A DNA stretch of 64,000 nt from Collybia mongolica (lineage: Eukaryota; Basidiomycota; Agaricomycetes; Agaricales; Clitocybaceae). Positions 24,251 through 36,079 of this stretch are shown piece after piece. The notes below the pieces were generated by a model. That model did not search any database. It was not told the DNA's origin and saw nothing but the letters and a program-made list of their open reading frames with translations. The translations under genes and the position numbers were made by a program. Within the stretch, counting starts at the first letter, position 1; the number at the start of each line of letters is the position of its first letter. Location: NCBI GenBank assembly GCA_013420905.1, contig JAAXNY010000001.1, positions 2,170,001-2,234,000 of the forward strand, read 5' to 3'.

Positions 24251-25496
24251 ATGAATCCTTACGTTCCCGGACAGAACAAAATACGGACATCCGTAGTTCA
24301 AACGTGCGCTGCGGCGTATTCCTTGGACGCCACGTTGGACAAACTCGAACATTACACTCGTCTCGCAAAAAAAAGGGATAATTCTCAACTAGCCGTGTTT
24401 CCAGAAGCGTTGTGCGTCTACTCCGCTGGAGTTCGTGTTCATAATATTAATTCTCAACGTTCTCGAGTTAGCGTTGGTGGTTATCCGAAGCTGTCCACGT
24501 TCGGTGTAACGCTTGGGTACCATTCCCAGAAGGGTCGAGAGGAGTTCCTTCGCTACCACAGCGCAGCAATCGAGGTACCTTCCCCAGCTATTACCCGAAT
24601 TGAGAACATCAGCAAGGAAACAGGTGTTTTTCTCGTGGTCGGCGTTGTCGAGCGTGATCGCGGAACTCTTTATTGCACGGTCATATTTGTCGATCCCGAA
24701 GAAGGTTATGTCGCGAAACACCGTAAGGTTCAGCCAACTGTGTTGGAACGAGTAATTTGGGGCCAGGTATATACTTGCATCTTAAGTCTTTCCATGCTCA
24801 TATTGCGGGAAAGGGAAATGGGTCGACTCTTCCTGTTCTTGAGAGGAATTTCAGAGGGGCTGCTGACAAAGAACGAATCGTAAAAGCCAAAGTATCGGCT
24901 ACAATATGCTGGTATGTTTACTTTGTTTCATGTTCACTGTGTTTCTTTGGTAATTCACCGACTCATTAACAGGGAGAATTACATGCCGTTGCGTGAGTGG
25001 AAATCAGCAACCCATTTCGCGTCTGCTAACGGTTCCTGCAGTTCGGACATTCTACTATTCGCAAGGCACGCAGATATATTGTGTGCCCACCATTGATTCG
25101 AGGCCCGAATGGCAACACAGCATGATCCACATAGCGATGGAGGGTCGTTGCTTTGTTCTCTCCGCATGCCAATATGCAGAGGAGAAAGACTACCCTCCCG
25201 ATCACGCCGTTGCGGATGAGGCTCACCGCAATCCAGAGAACGTGATGATTGCTGGTGGGAGTGTCATCGTGAGCCCGCTAGGGAAGGTGCTGGCGGGCCC
25301 TTTGTATGACGAGGAAGGTGTCCTCACGGCCGAGTTAGATATCGACGACTGTGTAAGAGGGAAGTTTGATCTTGACGTCGTGGGTCATTACGCGCGGCCA
25401 GAAGGTATGCCTTTTACTCTATATTCGTCATGAGCACGATAGCAATTGACTCAATGCATAGTCTTCGAATTAAGAGTCAATCAAGAGGACTCATAG
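24251..25496 (+). CDS. Nitrilase-family carbon-nitrogen hydrolase, copy 2
   Basis: Exon 1 ends at 24411 and exon 2 runs 24472-24766. Further exons carry GNGSTLPVLERNF, the catalytic VSATICWENYMPLLR and the C-terminal half; the last short exon gives VFELRVNQEDS and stops at 25496. Triad: Glu in FPEAF, Lys in VAKHRKVQPT, Cys in ATICW. The intron positions match copy 1 (for example the split Phe codon after FPEA and the intron inside the Trp codon after the catalytic Cys). This indicates an inverted gene duplication. Differences are spread over the protein, and both copies look functional. Substrate unknown. Confidence 0.88.
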
Positions 25497-26475
25497 GTAC
25501 TGTATGAAAAGACAGTTTTCATGAACATCTTGAGGATCTATATATGTGAGTCATTATGGAGGTAACTTCAGTTACATAACATTTTTCGTAATTCTTAAAT
25601 TTGGATTAGATTTGGAGGATTCATAAACCACCACATAGATTATGAAGTCTTGTCAATATGGAATGATTACACTTCCAAGGCCCACAGTAATTAACACGTT
25701 GTATTTTCTACGAACCTCCCCTACCTACGCACCCTCTAAACATGTACAACGGTTATTTGGTAGCCCCCCGATGGACCTCCAGGTCATGAAGATGTTGGAA
25801 CTTCTCGCTCGCTGCTCCCAAGGATGTCTGGGTGTCTATTTGGATCTTTTGTTCCACCCCAAAGCCCTCCCCAACATATTCCCAACTAGTTGTCCGCTTC
25901 TAAGATCGATAATTCTTCCATAGCTTTGTCCACACGGAGCGTCACTTCCACCAGTCAACGAGTCCTTTGGGACACATCACTACTCCTGGCGGTTTCCACA
26001 CGTGACCGATACATCACGAATTACCTTGATCTCCCTTTATACCAGATCATGTACTTTTCACTCCTAAGCCATGTCGGATTGGGAGAATGCCTGGACGTGC
26101 TTCGCCTTCTCAGTCGCCTTGAAATATGCAACATCCAGGATACGCTCAGTTACTTGCGCTCCGGTAACATCGTGTGGTCTCAGAATTCTTGACGTTAAGT
26201 TCAATCCGACTCGCGCGAGCCTGGCCCTTATCTCGACGGTGGCACGGTGCACTGACGTCGATCATGGAAATGCGGTCGACGAGAGGGCAATACAGCTGAG
26301 ATCGATACTTGTTGACGTGATGGAAACTTCCGGGGGTTCAAGCTAGACAACCTGGTTGTCTTGGGGATCGCATGGTCAAGGTCTGAAGGAATGATATATG
26401 AATTATTAACACCACCATCCCCCAGGTATGCACCGTCTCATTCACATCACTCAGATCAGAAAGCCAATCTTTGAC
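25497..26475. other. Intergenic, convergent 3' ends
   Basis: Holds the 3' flanks of nitrilase 2 and of the GMC gene. Frames near 25642-25923 and 26071-26346 show no family features. Nothing else was seen. Confidence 0.4.
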
Positions 26476-26970
26476 TAGGCCTTGGTAGCCTTAATGATGT
26501 CTACAGCCTTCAAAGTACCAATCATTATCATAAGCAATGGAAGTCATGGGGGTGCGAACCTTCTCTCCGATAGCATAGACTGTAGCCATCGGGTGAGAGC
26601 CAATTTGAATAGGTAGAATAGACGCATCAACCTTTTTCAACATATTATAAACTGAAAGGCGGCCAGCAGTCGAAGCATCTTGCGACACGAATATTATGGG
26701 TTCCATAAATCTTGAGATCGGGACTAACAACACCTCCTTCCTCGCGAGGAAGCATTGGAGTGGTGCCAATAGGATGAAAGCTGGTGGAAACCTGGCTCTT
26801 TATAGCCTCCTCAATGTCTGCGTCAGTCTGTGCTGCAGTACCTGGCACTAGCTCTTGAATGACGGTAGGTCTAAACGCATCAGTATTAATCAACTTTCTT
26901 GCAAACTTGACAGCGTCCACTAGAACCGCGAGATCGACGGGATTGTCGAGCGCTGAAAGATTGACGTCAG

Positions 26971-27616
26971 TAGTGATGTGCCGGGCCCGGCTCAAAGCCG
27001 TCGAGCCGTCAGGGCCGAGCTCTCTTGGGCCAAGCCAGGCCGGGCTTTAAGACGGCTCAGTGAAGGCTGAAAGCTCAGCTTGCACTCCAGCAAAGCCCAA
27101 GCCGGAGGCTCAGGCCGCGGCTTAGGGTTAGCCTAAAACATGCCTGTTCGGTGGTCTTCCACGTATGTAATGCTTGAACGTGCTGTTTCTCTGAAGAAGG
27201 TAGTGTTCCCCCAAGCCATTTCAAAATTATATCATTTCAACTATATGGTACATCAGATTGTTGACCAGTTCGTTGCGGCATTGGTCTCGGCTGAGACAGA
27301 CCGCACCAAGCAACAGAAACTCAATGACCTTCAACTGTCAGAGGAGGAATGGGGACAAGTGGAGTCTTTCTTGGATCTCCTTGCAGTAAGTGGTCTCTCC
27401 TTCATTTAGTAGATGTTCCTTTATTCCTGATGTCGTTATCGCAGAGTTTGACTAGAGTATTATTTTTGTGCAATAAGCCCCGGCCTGAGCCGTCCCAAGA
27501 CCGAGCCAAGCCTAAGCCGTCCTCGACGGCCTGGCTTGAGTATCTGGCAGGCCCTTGTCCTAATAAGCCAGGCCGAAGCCCCGGCTTTCAGGCCAAGCCG
27601 GGCCAGAACATCACTA
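26971..27616. mobile_element. Short hAT-type transposon in a GMC exon (646 bp)
   Basis: Terminal inverted repeats begin TAGTGATGT and share GGCCCGGCT. The flanks are an 8-bp target duplication, gacgtcag (26963-26970) and ggcgtcag (27617-27624), 7 of 8 identical. The ends are rich in GGC/GCC palindromes. A frame at 27140-27409 (VRWSSTYVMLERAVSLKK, LSEEEWGQVESFLDLL) is an internal piece of a hAT transposase, so this is a deleted, non-autonomous copy. Confidence 0.88.
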
Positions 27617-27780
27617 GGCGTCAGGTAGGGCGAGAGGATCGGTTGATCGAATGTGAGCAGATCCTCTAGCAAACGGGTGGATTACGATGAGAATGAACGA
27701 CATATAACGTTTCTCTGCCTCAGGTGTAAGAAGCGAGGGAGTAGAAACGAAATACGGGGCAAGGATGTTCCTAAAGTCGT

Positions 27781-28440
27781 TAGAGATTGGCAGGGGTAAC
27801 CCCCGGGTTTTTTTTGCTACCCGTACCCCTACCCTCCAAAACCCCTACCCTCATTGGAGGGTAGGGGTTACCCGGCTATAGGGGTAAGGGTTCCCCGGGG
27901 TATGAGGGGTAACAAATACCCCTGAGGGTTTAGCGCAGGGGTGTGATCATTTTCGTCTATTCTGAAGCATAGATTATGTGTCTACTCAAACTGAATGGAA
28001 TCCCAGCCCTCCTCAAGCTTTTCGTCGTCACCAACCTCGGGCAATGTAGTGACTGCCCTTACATCATGGTCCTTGACAAAACCCATCTGGCTCCACTCTC
28101 CAATACACATCAAGGCACGGTTGAAGCCATTACTGGGGAATGAGGGCCGCAACGCAGAGGAGAAGTTTAAAATATATATTTTGCTCATTACCATGTCGTA
28201 CATCGGCCGACACTTCATATGACACTGTTTTTTAGTGTAATGATGTTTTTGTGTGCCGTGCCAGTGCCATTCTATGTCATCATTTTGGTGACAAATAATT
28301 TACAAAACCCTTTGAAAACCCTTCGCAAACCCCCCACGGGTATTGGTTTCGTGAGGGTACGTGATGTCGTACCCGTACCCGTACCCCCCTATACCCTTAC
28401 CCAATACCCCCAGGGGTATGCAAACCCCTGCCAATCTCTA
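27781..28440. mobile_element. Second short hAT-type transposon at a GMC intron end (660 bp)
   Basis: Perfect 17-bp inverted repeats TAGAGATTGGCAGGGGT lie at 27781-27797 and 28424-28440. The 8-bp flanks aaagtcgt and gaaatcgt are 6 of 8 identical. Many GGGGTA/TACCCC subterminal repeats are present. On the - strand, 28218-27982 encodes ALMCIGEWSQMGFVKDHDVR and LEEGWDSIQFE, a hAT transposase N-terminal fragment. The element is non-autonomous and older than its neighbour by its mismatched duplication. Confidence 0.85.
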
Positions 28441-30782
28441 GAAATCGTCAATTTAGCTTGTCTGGAAAAGTAGCAAAATACTCACTCCAGTTGACAGACT
28501 TCATCGTTTTTCGACCAATCCAGGGGTATTTTGAAGGATCCAGGATGGATTTTCCCTGCTTCCAGCGAAGCCGCAACCTCACGAACGATGTCTCCTTCTG
28601 CGAACAATTTCAAAAGCATGAAGGAGAAAGTGCCGGGTACTGTAGCAAGCATCCCTGTCTGCTTTTCCTCACTACCTTGTTCTGTAAGCGCAACCCGTGG
28701 GTTTGATAAGATTGAACGGCTGGACCCACAACAGTTTCTATTCCTTGGCCGCCCTATCTGGGTTTTGTAAAACATCAAATGTCTCCACTTTGTCACTAAC
28801 TTCACAAACGAAAGTGGCGACGAAGTGATCATGTTTTCTATTCAGTCAAGCGGTAGTTTAGCAAGGTATTTGAAATTAACCTCTATGCGCCAATGCAACT
28901 TGATTTTCAAATATGCCGGATAATTGAATCGATGAAACTCACGAAGGTTTGTTCCAACGCCTGGAAGGTCGATGACTGATGGAATGTTATACATTTGCAG
29001 AACGTCCTTATCACCAATTCCTTTGTCAAGATTTTAGCACCAGCAGTTGTCACGCGAGTTTGTATTTTTACCTGATAACTCAAGGATTTGGGGCGCCATG
29101 AGGCTCCCTGAGGGACGATATTAATATCGTACAAACCTCAGCTATTCTTAAAAATAATGCGATAGACCCACCAGCAGCAAGGATGACCTCCTTATTGGCG
29201 AATACGACGAATGTTTTCCCAGCCTTCGAATATTCGATGGATTCCGCTACAATCTCACAGCTTGAAGGGCAATTTCCTGAAATTAGGAGCCTAGTTGCCC
29301 GTGCACCCGTAATCACAACTAAGTTGCTTTGTTGCTTGATTGGTTCGTAAGAGGACTGCCTCACATGAGAAAAATGCCGTTTGTACTTATTGAAAGTAAA
29401 CATACCGAAGCAGATGATACTCGCATACCAGTTTTTGGATGGATTGCATTAGAGCTGGGCCACACTCCAGTATTGTCGCCCCGAATCTACAAATCATTAG
29501 CAACAAATTGATCTTACAAGGCCGAGCTCCTACAGCATCAGAATTAAAAGGAACTCCGACTTCTTCGCATACCTTCACAATAGGGTGATGAAGTGCAGAA
29601 GTTACTCTGGGCAATGTATTAAAAATCGGGCCAGACCCATGCACGTCGTTGCTTGGCTTGAGGCTGAGAGCTTCAACTTCCGCAGCATCGTAGTCCAGAG
29701 TTTGTGACTATCCAAAATGTGAAACTTTGATGACGGATAGCGTCGCTATCCTTGCCTTTTTGAAGTACTTCAGGAACTCTTTTGCGTTCTACCCTTTAGC
29801 ACCCAGTGTTTCAAATGCTGCAAAAGATACTTTTGTATTAGCGTGTGACACCCTGATCCGATTAAACTTATACCGTCATATTCTTTTGCTGGTGCTCTGT
29901 ATTTTTTATTTCGATATTGAGAGTAGCAGCGATGAGTCCTGAGTTATACATACCGCCCTAGCTGCATTAGATTCAACTAGTAAAAATTTTAGTTCGGCTG
30001 TATTGGGTCTCAGGATCATATCACATCGTACAAAGCTTGAACCACCAATTCGCTTCCCTCTATGAAAAGATAAGTGTGGTGTCTGATAAACACACAAAAT
30101 CACGAACCTTGGAATATATATTCTCCGATTATTCGCTCCTTCTTGGTGTGTACCCATGAAGCTCCAATCAGCGTCCTTGGTCCAATTCATAGTACAAAAT
30201 CCTTTCGAGTTGATAATTGAAGTTTCTGGGTATCTGTATTTATGGCATATACATACCTGGAGCTCGAATGTTTTGTTCATGAGTAATGTCATAGCCCGCT
30301 TCCAGAATACCAATAGTGATAGTAGTATCTTCTGCAAGTCTAGATGCAACGACCATACCAGCACACCCCCCACCAATGACGACATAGTCAAAAGAGAGCG
30401 ATTTAGACATTGTCAGAATGCATGGAGATCGCCATACGATAAGGTTTAAAATGCCTCTTAAAATGGTGTGGATGCTTAATCAGTAACGGGTAGATGTCTC
30501 GGAAATGGAAAACCGTATCTCATGCCGGTTTGCTTATCCAATAATTGTGGCATCCAGTTATTTTGTTTCGACTGCCGCATGCTTAAAGGGTACCAATTGC
30601 TCCGGCATCTTGTGTAATTTCAAAAAGTCAGAGCGAACATACAAATATAGTTTGTCATAGGATAGGAATATGGTTCATATTCCGAGGTAGCTTTCGACCT
30701 GCTAGATATAAAACATACTTTCGCGGATATCAGGATGGAGCTGGTAAGGGAGAGCGTCAACAATCATCCATTTGGAGTATGA

Positions 30783-33700
30783 TCACCTGCTTACTCCTTG
30801 ACCCCAGGCTTCCCTTGCGGCCCTGAAAACGCGCTCCTCTTCCGCCTTGGCATCGATTCTTCCTCTTCCGGAACTCGAGGATTTATCATCCACCAAGAAA
30901 TCATTAAGATAGCATCGCCCTCGCTCACACGCCAAATCAGCATAGTATGCGGCAGGAATCAAGCTCACTGCCTTCGTTGCGCGCGCATATAGATAGCTGG
31001 TGTTGTGGGTACCCTGCTGAATTTCATCCGCGGTGAGGCTGCTCTCGTCATAAACCACTGTATAATGCGTCGGTTTCACTGTTCCTTGTAGCCCGGCATG
31101 AGCTTGTAGGTAGAAATCAAAGTCAAAGCTGAGAATATATGTTAGGAAACGTATTACTGTGTAAGAGGGAAGTACGTACACCCCAGTGACCCCTTTATCG
31201 ACTACCGTGCCTGGACGAGTGTTGCCATTTCTGTCGGCATTGGCAGAGTTTGTGGGAAAGAATCTAACCAATTCGGGTGAGTCACTACGATAGTCTAGAT
31301 TGGTTGCGGACTAACCTCGCATGGTGACGTTTTCTATCCGTAATAACGTAAGGGTAAGTTAGAATGACTGCGAGTATAAGCTATACCCACCCGCAGATAA
31401 TGATCGATAACGCTGGCTTGTATGTCGCTTTTCGCTCCTTCGTTTCCAATTTCTTGAAGGCCTCGAAAATCTGAGCAAGTTCTTCTTGTAGGACGGTGTC
31501 AAATTGGCCCTAGATATCAATGAGCCTTACGCGTGCCGAACTTCAAGTGAGTGGTTTCGCCAACCTCGGATACACCATCACGAAATACGAAAATTCTTTG
31601 AGGTAGAGCCTTGTTCTTCTTCTCGTAAAGGAGCAATCGTTCCACCATCATATCCCTTAATTCATCTAACATCTGTGCGAGATTTCATGAGTTGGTGGCT
31701 GAACATAAACAGCAATGCCGTTCCAACCTCTTTCTTGCTCTGTTGTACGCGAAGGCTGGCAGGGAATTGTACGAAACTGTCATCGACATTCGCCACGACT
31801 GCCGCAATAGATGGTGTCCCCTCTCGACTGCCCGGACCAGGGTGGGTAACATCGATGCCGACCATCATGGTTTTCTTCTTGGTTAACCACTTCATGGCTT
31901 GATCGTCGAGCTAGCGGATAAGGTAAGATCAAGGAAACGTTCGAAAAATAGTTTATTTTACTAGGTGATTGAGCCCTCCCAGTTTGGTGTTGACTTTCAG
32001 TGCAATGTTTGAGAAGTATTGGTCTTGTTTCCTGGGGTCAACGAATGCCTTCGATAACTGCATGTGTATAGTATGGATGCCGAATTCAACATCCCCGAGG
32101 CGCTAAGGGGTGTTTCGATGTAAACAGCTATTGTCCTAAAGCCGAACACACCAACACATACCTTGATACCAGGATAGATAAAGTTGTCACGATTTTCCAA
32201 CAGAACCAGAATGAAACTCGGTTTTTGACCCCCTTTGTCAGCTAGCGAAGTCTTGATCGTGTTGCGAACCATATCAATTGCATTGGTTCTCGTGGGATGG
32301 GTGTTGGGAGGCGGTAGATTCACCGGTGGCAAAAGCCGAGGGCGGCCATCTGGCATAGTTATCCCGCTGTTTTTACACTTGTTGATAAAACCAGTTATCA
32401 AGTCCACAAATCTAGCATCGGTAGGTCCGTTTATCTCCCCGCGTCCGTCTCGTACAACCATGACCCACCAGCTGCTCACCCGAGCGCCTCGATGGAATTT
32501 TACATCTAGGATGTTCCAACTCCCGTCCTTAACGTTGGGTTTGCCATCTCGGTAGGTCAGACGCGGTGGAGGGAGTTCTCGAGCAGGTATAACAGCCATT
32601 TCTAGGTCAATAGACACACCAAAGCCATTAATTGGGGCTGCAGTGGGAGCTAGACCAAGTGTGGGGAATCCTTGGTTGACGATTGCTTCTGCATTGACTT
32701 TAGGAGGATTACATGCGTATCGTATCATCTGCGCGGTCTCTTTGTCGTTCAGCTTCCCCCTGTATGGTTGACCAGGGCCAACGTCACATAACTCTGCGGG
32801 AACCCAGTTATTTTTCTTGGCACTACCTATGTCAACGACGGGCAGATCTGCGGGGTGTTTGAGCTTGATCTTGTACTCTGTAAATTATGGTTCAATATTC
32901 AGCGATAAGGGATAAACTTGGAAATGCCATAACACGCACTCTTGAGGAAATATTGTTCCACCGATACCCTGCCTCCCATCTCTTCACAGTCGAAAAAAGT
33001 ATTGCGAGCGGACGTGGTCCCGATGGCCTTTAGTGGCTTTTTATGATGAAGATGTTGAGTTGTAACTTTCATGCTTTTGGCTAGTGCTTTGGGCAAGTTC
33101 GGCATGGCTCCCCTAGAGTTCCTCCCGAATGCCAGAAGAGTGTCGGCCAAGTTCCCAGGCTCAACAAAGGCGGTGAAGCAAACATTGCTGGGAGGAATAA
33201 GGATGAGAACTGATAAGCGTAATAGCATATAAGGATATTACACGTTGACCATAAGTTGCTTATATGTTGGCCTTACAGAAGCATAAAATCCTTGCCAGGC
33301 TTCAACTCCAGGGCCGAGGCTGATCTTCAGGGAGGACGGAAAGAAGTATTTGTTCTTGCCCACACGCACACCGGTGCGAGACGCGTGTTGTTGAAGTACA
33401 AGGTTCAATGCAGAAACGAGTGGGAGTGAATCGTAATCTCGAGCTGCCGCCTGACCACCTAAATATCTTGACGATATGGTCAGACAATCCAGAGATGGTT
33501 AATTGCTCAAGTACGACGTACTGTGTCAGACGAGCTATGTTGAGCTCACGCTCAAATCTGATCGAAACAACATAGACAGTTGCACCGGGACGTGGGGTGG
33601 TCTCGTCTTCCTCTTGGAATGGGACTTGGATGTCTAGTGGCTGGGGTAGCTTTCGCGCAGAAACGAGCCTTTGACTCCGATCATGCGCAATGTAGGGGAC

Positions 33701-34363
33701 ATGTGGTGCACAGAGAGGTGTCTGTTCCAACAATTGGAAAATGCGAACCTTGAGTCTCTTTATATCGGTCTTCGGGCTGATCTCGACAGTGTAATCGTAT
33801 ATGGGCCCTTTGGGGAGCTTTATTGGGAAAAAGTTGGAGCGTAAAGTAATGGGTGTTCCTGCGGTACCGTAGCCGGGTCGAAGAGGGCGGTCTGGGATGA
33901 CTTTAAGCGCCTTGAAAGAGGTGATGAGGTCGGCATGGCTAGTGTCAGCAAGGCGGGGTGGAATTTGGGCGGGACTGCCTTCAGCAAAAATCACTGGGCC
34001 GCCACCACGCCCACGAAATCCTCCGCCACCTGAAGGCCCACCACGACCCCTAGTATCAAATCCACCGCCTGGGGGACCGCCACGACCTCTATTGTCAAAG
34101 CCGCCACGTGGGGGCCCACCACGACCTCTGGTATCGAACCCACCACGGCTGCCACCACCAGAACCGTGAACAGCTGGACTGGCACGCCCACCTCCGAATC
34201 CTTCTGAGCTTGCCGGGCTTCCTCGACTGCTACCCTGGCCGCTCTGGAGCCCACGACCACCACGACCTGAAGGACCACCCCCGCCACCACCCCCACGACC
34301 ACCCCCACCTCTTTCACCTCCTCTACCTCCACCGCCTCTTCCTGTGTTGCCTCGGTTGCTCAT
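30783..34363 (-). CDS. Argonaute (RNA-silencing slicer)
   Basis: The N-terminal ~130 residues are RGG/GRGG repeats, starting MSNRGNTGRGGGGRGG. An N domain (ITLRSNFFPIKLP) and a PAZ region (NVCFTAFVEPGNLADTLLAF, RVSVEQYFLK, LPVVDIGSAKKNNWVPAELC) follow. The MID and PIWI parts are YACNPPKVNAEAI, PSFILVLL, VGIDVTHPGPGS, FRDGVSEGQFDTVL, ADRNGNTRPGTVVDKGVT and KPTHYTVVYDE. Catalytic Asp (GIDVTHP), Asp (FRDGVSEG) and His (THYTVVYD) are all present, so slicing is expected. It ends QGTHNTSYLYARATKAVSLIPAAYYADLAC plus a Ser-rich tail. The role is small-RNA-guided silencing in cytoplasm or nucleus, probably acting on mobile elements. Many short introns interrupt it; the joins were checked at the catalytic segments only. 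Confidence 0.92.
34000..34150. repeat. Tandem repeat encoding RGG units of Argonaute
   Basis: Three ~39-bp units encode GGFD(T/N)RGRGGP(P/S)(R/G). RGG repeats bind RNA and are arginine-methylation sites. The copies are nearly identical at DNA level, suggesting recent expansion. Confidence 0.7.
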
Positions 34364-35015
34364 TGTTGGGCGAATTAAGATTGAATCGCTTGGACGTTGG
34401 GTGTCTTAAGACACCACGGTGACTGCGGTGCTGCGGTTCCAAGCCCTTTTTATGTGCCGGAACTTACGGGCCAACATTGTTACCATTATTAGATCATATG
34501 AATCACAGCGTTCATCAGAACACATGGCCAACTCCCATTGAATACGTCGACACATGTCAAGCCCTGATTTGTCTGATAAAAACAATTGTCTGGGCGCTAA
34601 AGAAACATGACTTTCGCGCAGGTGTGGTTCGGTATACTGTGGAGAGGCGCACGTTTCATTATGTTAACCAACTCGATTTTACGATAACAATGATAGATGA
34701 TAAACGTGTACAGGACAACAAGCACACAATAATTTCATCAAGCGTGAGTGGAATATGCGCGGTACAGGAAATGCCGAGAGGTCCCTCAGTCCCTCCTCGC
34801 TGTTGATTTCGGGAACTACTTCACAGCCCCAGAATGTGTCTCATGTTGCTAGACTTGCTGAAGTCGAAGCACTGGTTCCCACCGAGTTTGCGGTGTGCAC
34901 CTCGGAACCGACAGGTTCCCTGTGATAGATCTGTCAAATGGGACAAGCCTAAGGGCCGCGCCTGAATGAAGTTAACGATTTACTTTCACCCCTTCGCGGC
35001 GAAAACACTCGGACC
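34364..35015. other. Intergenic between Argonaute start and POP4 stop
   Basis: Promoter of the Argonaute gene and 3' flank of the POP4-type gene. No further gene was seen. Confidence 0.4.
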
Positions 35016-36079
35016 TTAAAGCTCAATGGTTCCCTTATGTTTAAATTTGCGCCCTGCACGATCTGCCGAACGGAAGCGGAACTGGTTTCCATGAAGCTCA
35101 AACTCGAGATGCGGGTGCTGCAGTACAGTCGTCTTCGCATTATCAGAGTCCGGCAGTGGGAGCGGATGATCCGATTTGTACGATTGGGGAAGCGTAGAAT
35201 ATAGAGGAACTGCGAACGCGAAAATGTTGTTTTCCTTCGGTATGACTGTTGGGCCCAGACTTGAGCATGGCAAAGGAAGAACCTGATGTAAGATACACAC
35301 GCTTCAGCTTATCCTTCTGTGTCACAACCTTGAATGCATTCTCAGTCTCATGTATGACGATTCCCGATAAACCAACAAGACATGGGTTCTTACTCTGACG
35401 GACTGTGAGTAATCATTAGAAAAGGTAAGAAAGTCCCAAGGAGTATACACACCTGTTATTATGGACCCATGATAGTCAGCTTTTACAAGCTTTGGGTGCA
35501 TTCCAGAGGATGCAGGAACCGCCTGGGCGGTAGGAGGAATACCAGGTGTTCGCTGTGGCAACCCAAGTAGCTCTGACATATAACCCAGCCACAGGTTATG
35601 TAAAGGTAGAAAAAGGTCGAACCTTCTGAGGACTTCAGCATCCAGAATGAGGTGCGAGTAGGACACACGAACTTCGCCTGAGATTGATCAAAAGCCCATA
35701 CACCCTTTTCATTTGCTTCGCGTTTGCCTATCGCCCCAAGTTTCTTCTTATCCTTCAAGGCCTTCCGCCTGGCCCGTTTCCCGTCGAGTTCTTTCTTTGC
35801 CCTGCTTTCTCGCACCGGATTTTCGAGAAGCATTTGACGATTTTTGATACGAGTCGCGTACATTCCTCCGGGGTCCGATGTCTGTGTGAGATGCGAGATG
35901 ACATATTGGGGTGTATAAGGAGTATCGCTGCTGAATTTAAGGCGCTTGTTCTGCCCCGCCCAGCAGTTAGGTCTCGAATTTTATGTAAGAACTCTACATA
36001 CATTGATAGATGCGTAGGTTTTGTACGGGTCAATGGGTTCCACGGACCTCTTGGTTGGTTTAACAGAGGAACCAGACAT
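35016..36079 (-). CDS. POP4: RNase P/MRP protein subunit POP4 (RPP29)
   Basis: Starts MSGSSVKPTKRSVEPIDPYK at 36079. A basic exon (REANEKGVWAFDQ preceded by KRARRKALKDKKKLG) leads into the UPF0086/Rpp29 domain. This runs LHNLWLGYMSELLGLP, HPKLVKADYHGSIIT, VRQSKNPCLVGLSGIVI-HETENAF and KVVTQKDKLK, then PKENNIFAFAVP. The end is FELHGNQFRFRSADRAGRKF, the typical RNA-binding terminus. The protein binds the RNA of RNase P and RNase MRP in the nucleus or nucleolus for tRNA and rRNA processing. Five or so short introns split it. Single-copy housekeeping gene; the identification rests on motif order. Confidence 0.82.

Larger units (their letters stand above)
26476..30410 (-). pseudogene. GMC oxidoreductase (aryl-alcohol-oxidase type), interrupted by two hAT elements
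   Basis: The start is MSKSLSFDYVVIGGGCAGMV at 30410, a Rossmann FAD site. Family segments follow in order: RGKRIGGSS, HGSGPIFNTLPRV, NTGVWPSSNAIHPKTG, KEVILAAGG/SLMAPQILELS/GIGDKDVLQ and VIDLPGVGTNL. Then come KQTGMLATVPGTFSF, MSFILIVIHPFARGSAHI, NPVDLAVLVDAVKFARKL, STSFHPIGTTPMLP (catalytic His) and DASILPIQIGSHP. It ends AVDIIKATKA at 26476. Such enzymes oxidise alcohols and make H2O2, often outside the cell; no clear signal peptide is seen. One hAT copy lies at the 3' end of an intron. The other lies in an exon and gives an immediate in-frame TAG. Apart from the insertions the splice sites and motifs look intact, so inactivation is recent. Confidence 0.8.

Noticed and set aside
26600..26720. 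Apparent +1 frameshift near the GMC C-terminus (NIRV... to ...DAS)
   Set aside because: A 55-base intron from GTCGCAAG to AAAAAG joins NIR to VDASILPIQIG; the shift is not real.
27781..28440. GGGGTA/TACCCC clusters as a telomeric or G-quadruplex array
   Set aside because: They lie inside a hAT element with 17-bp inverted ends and are its subterminal repeats.
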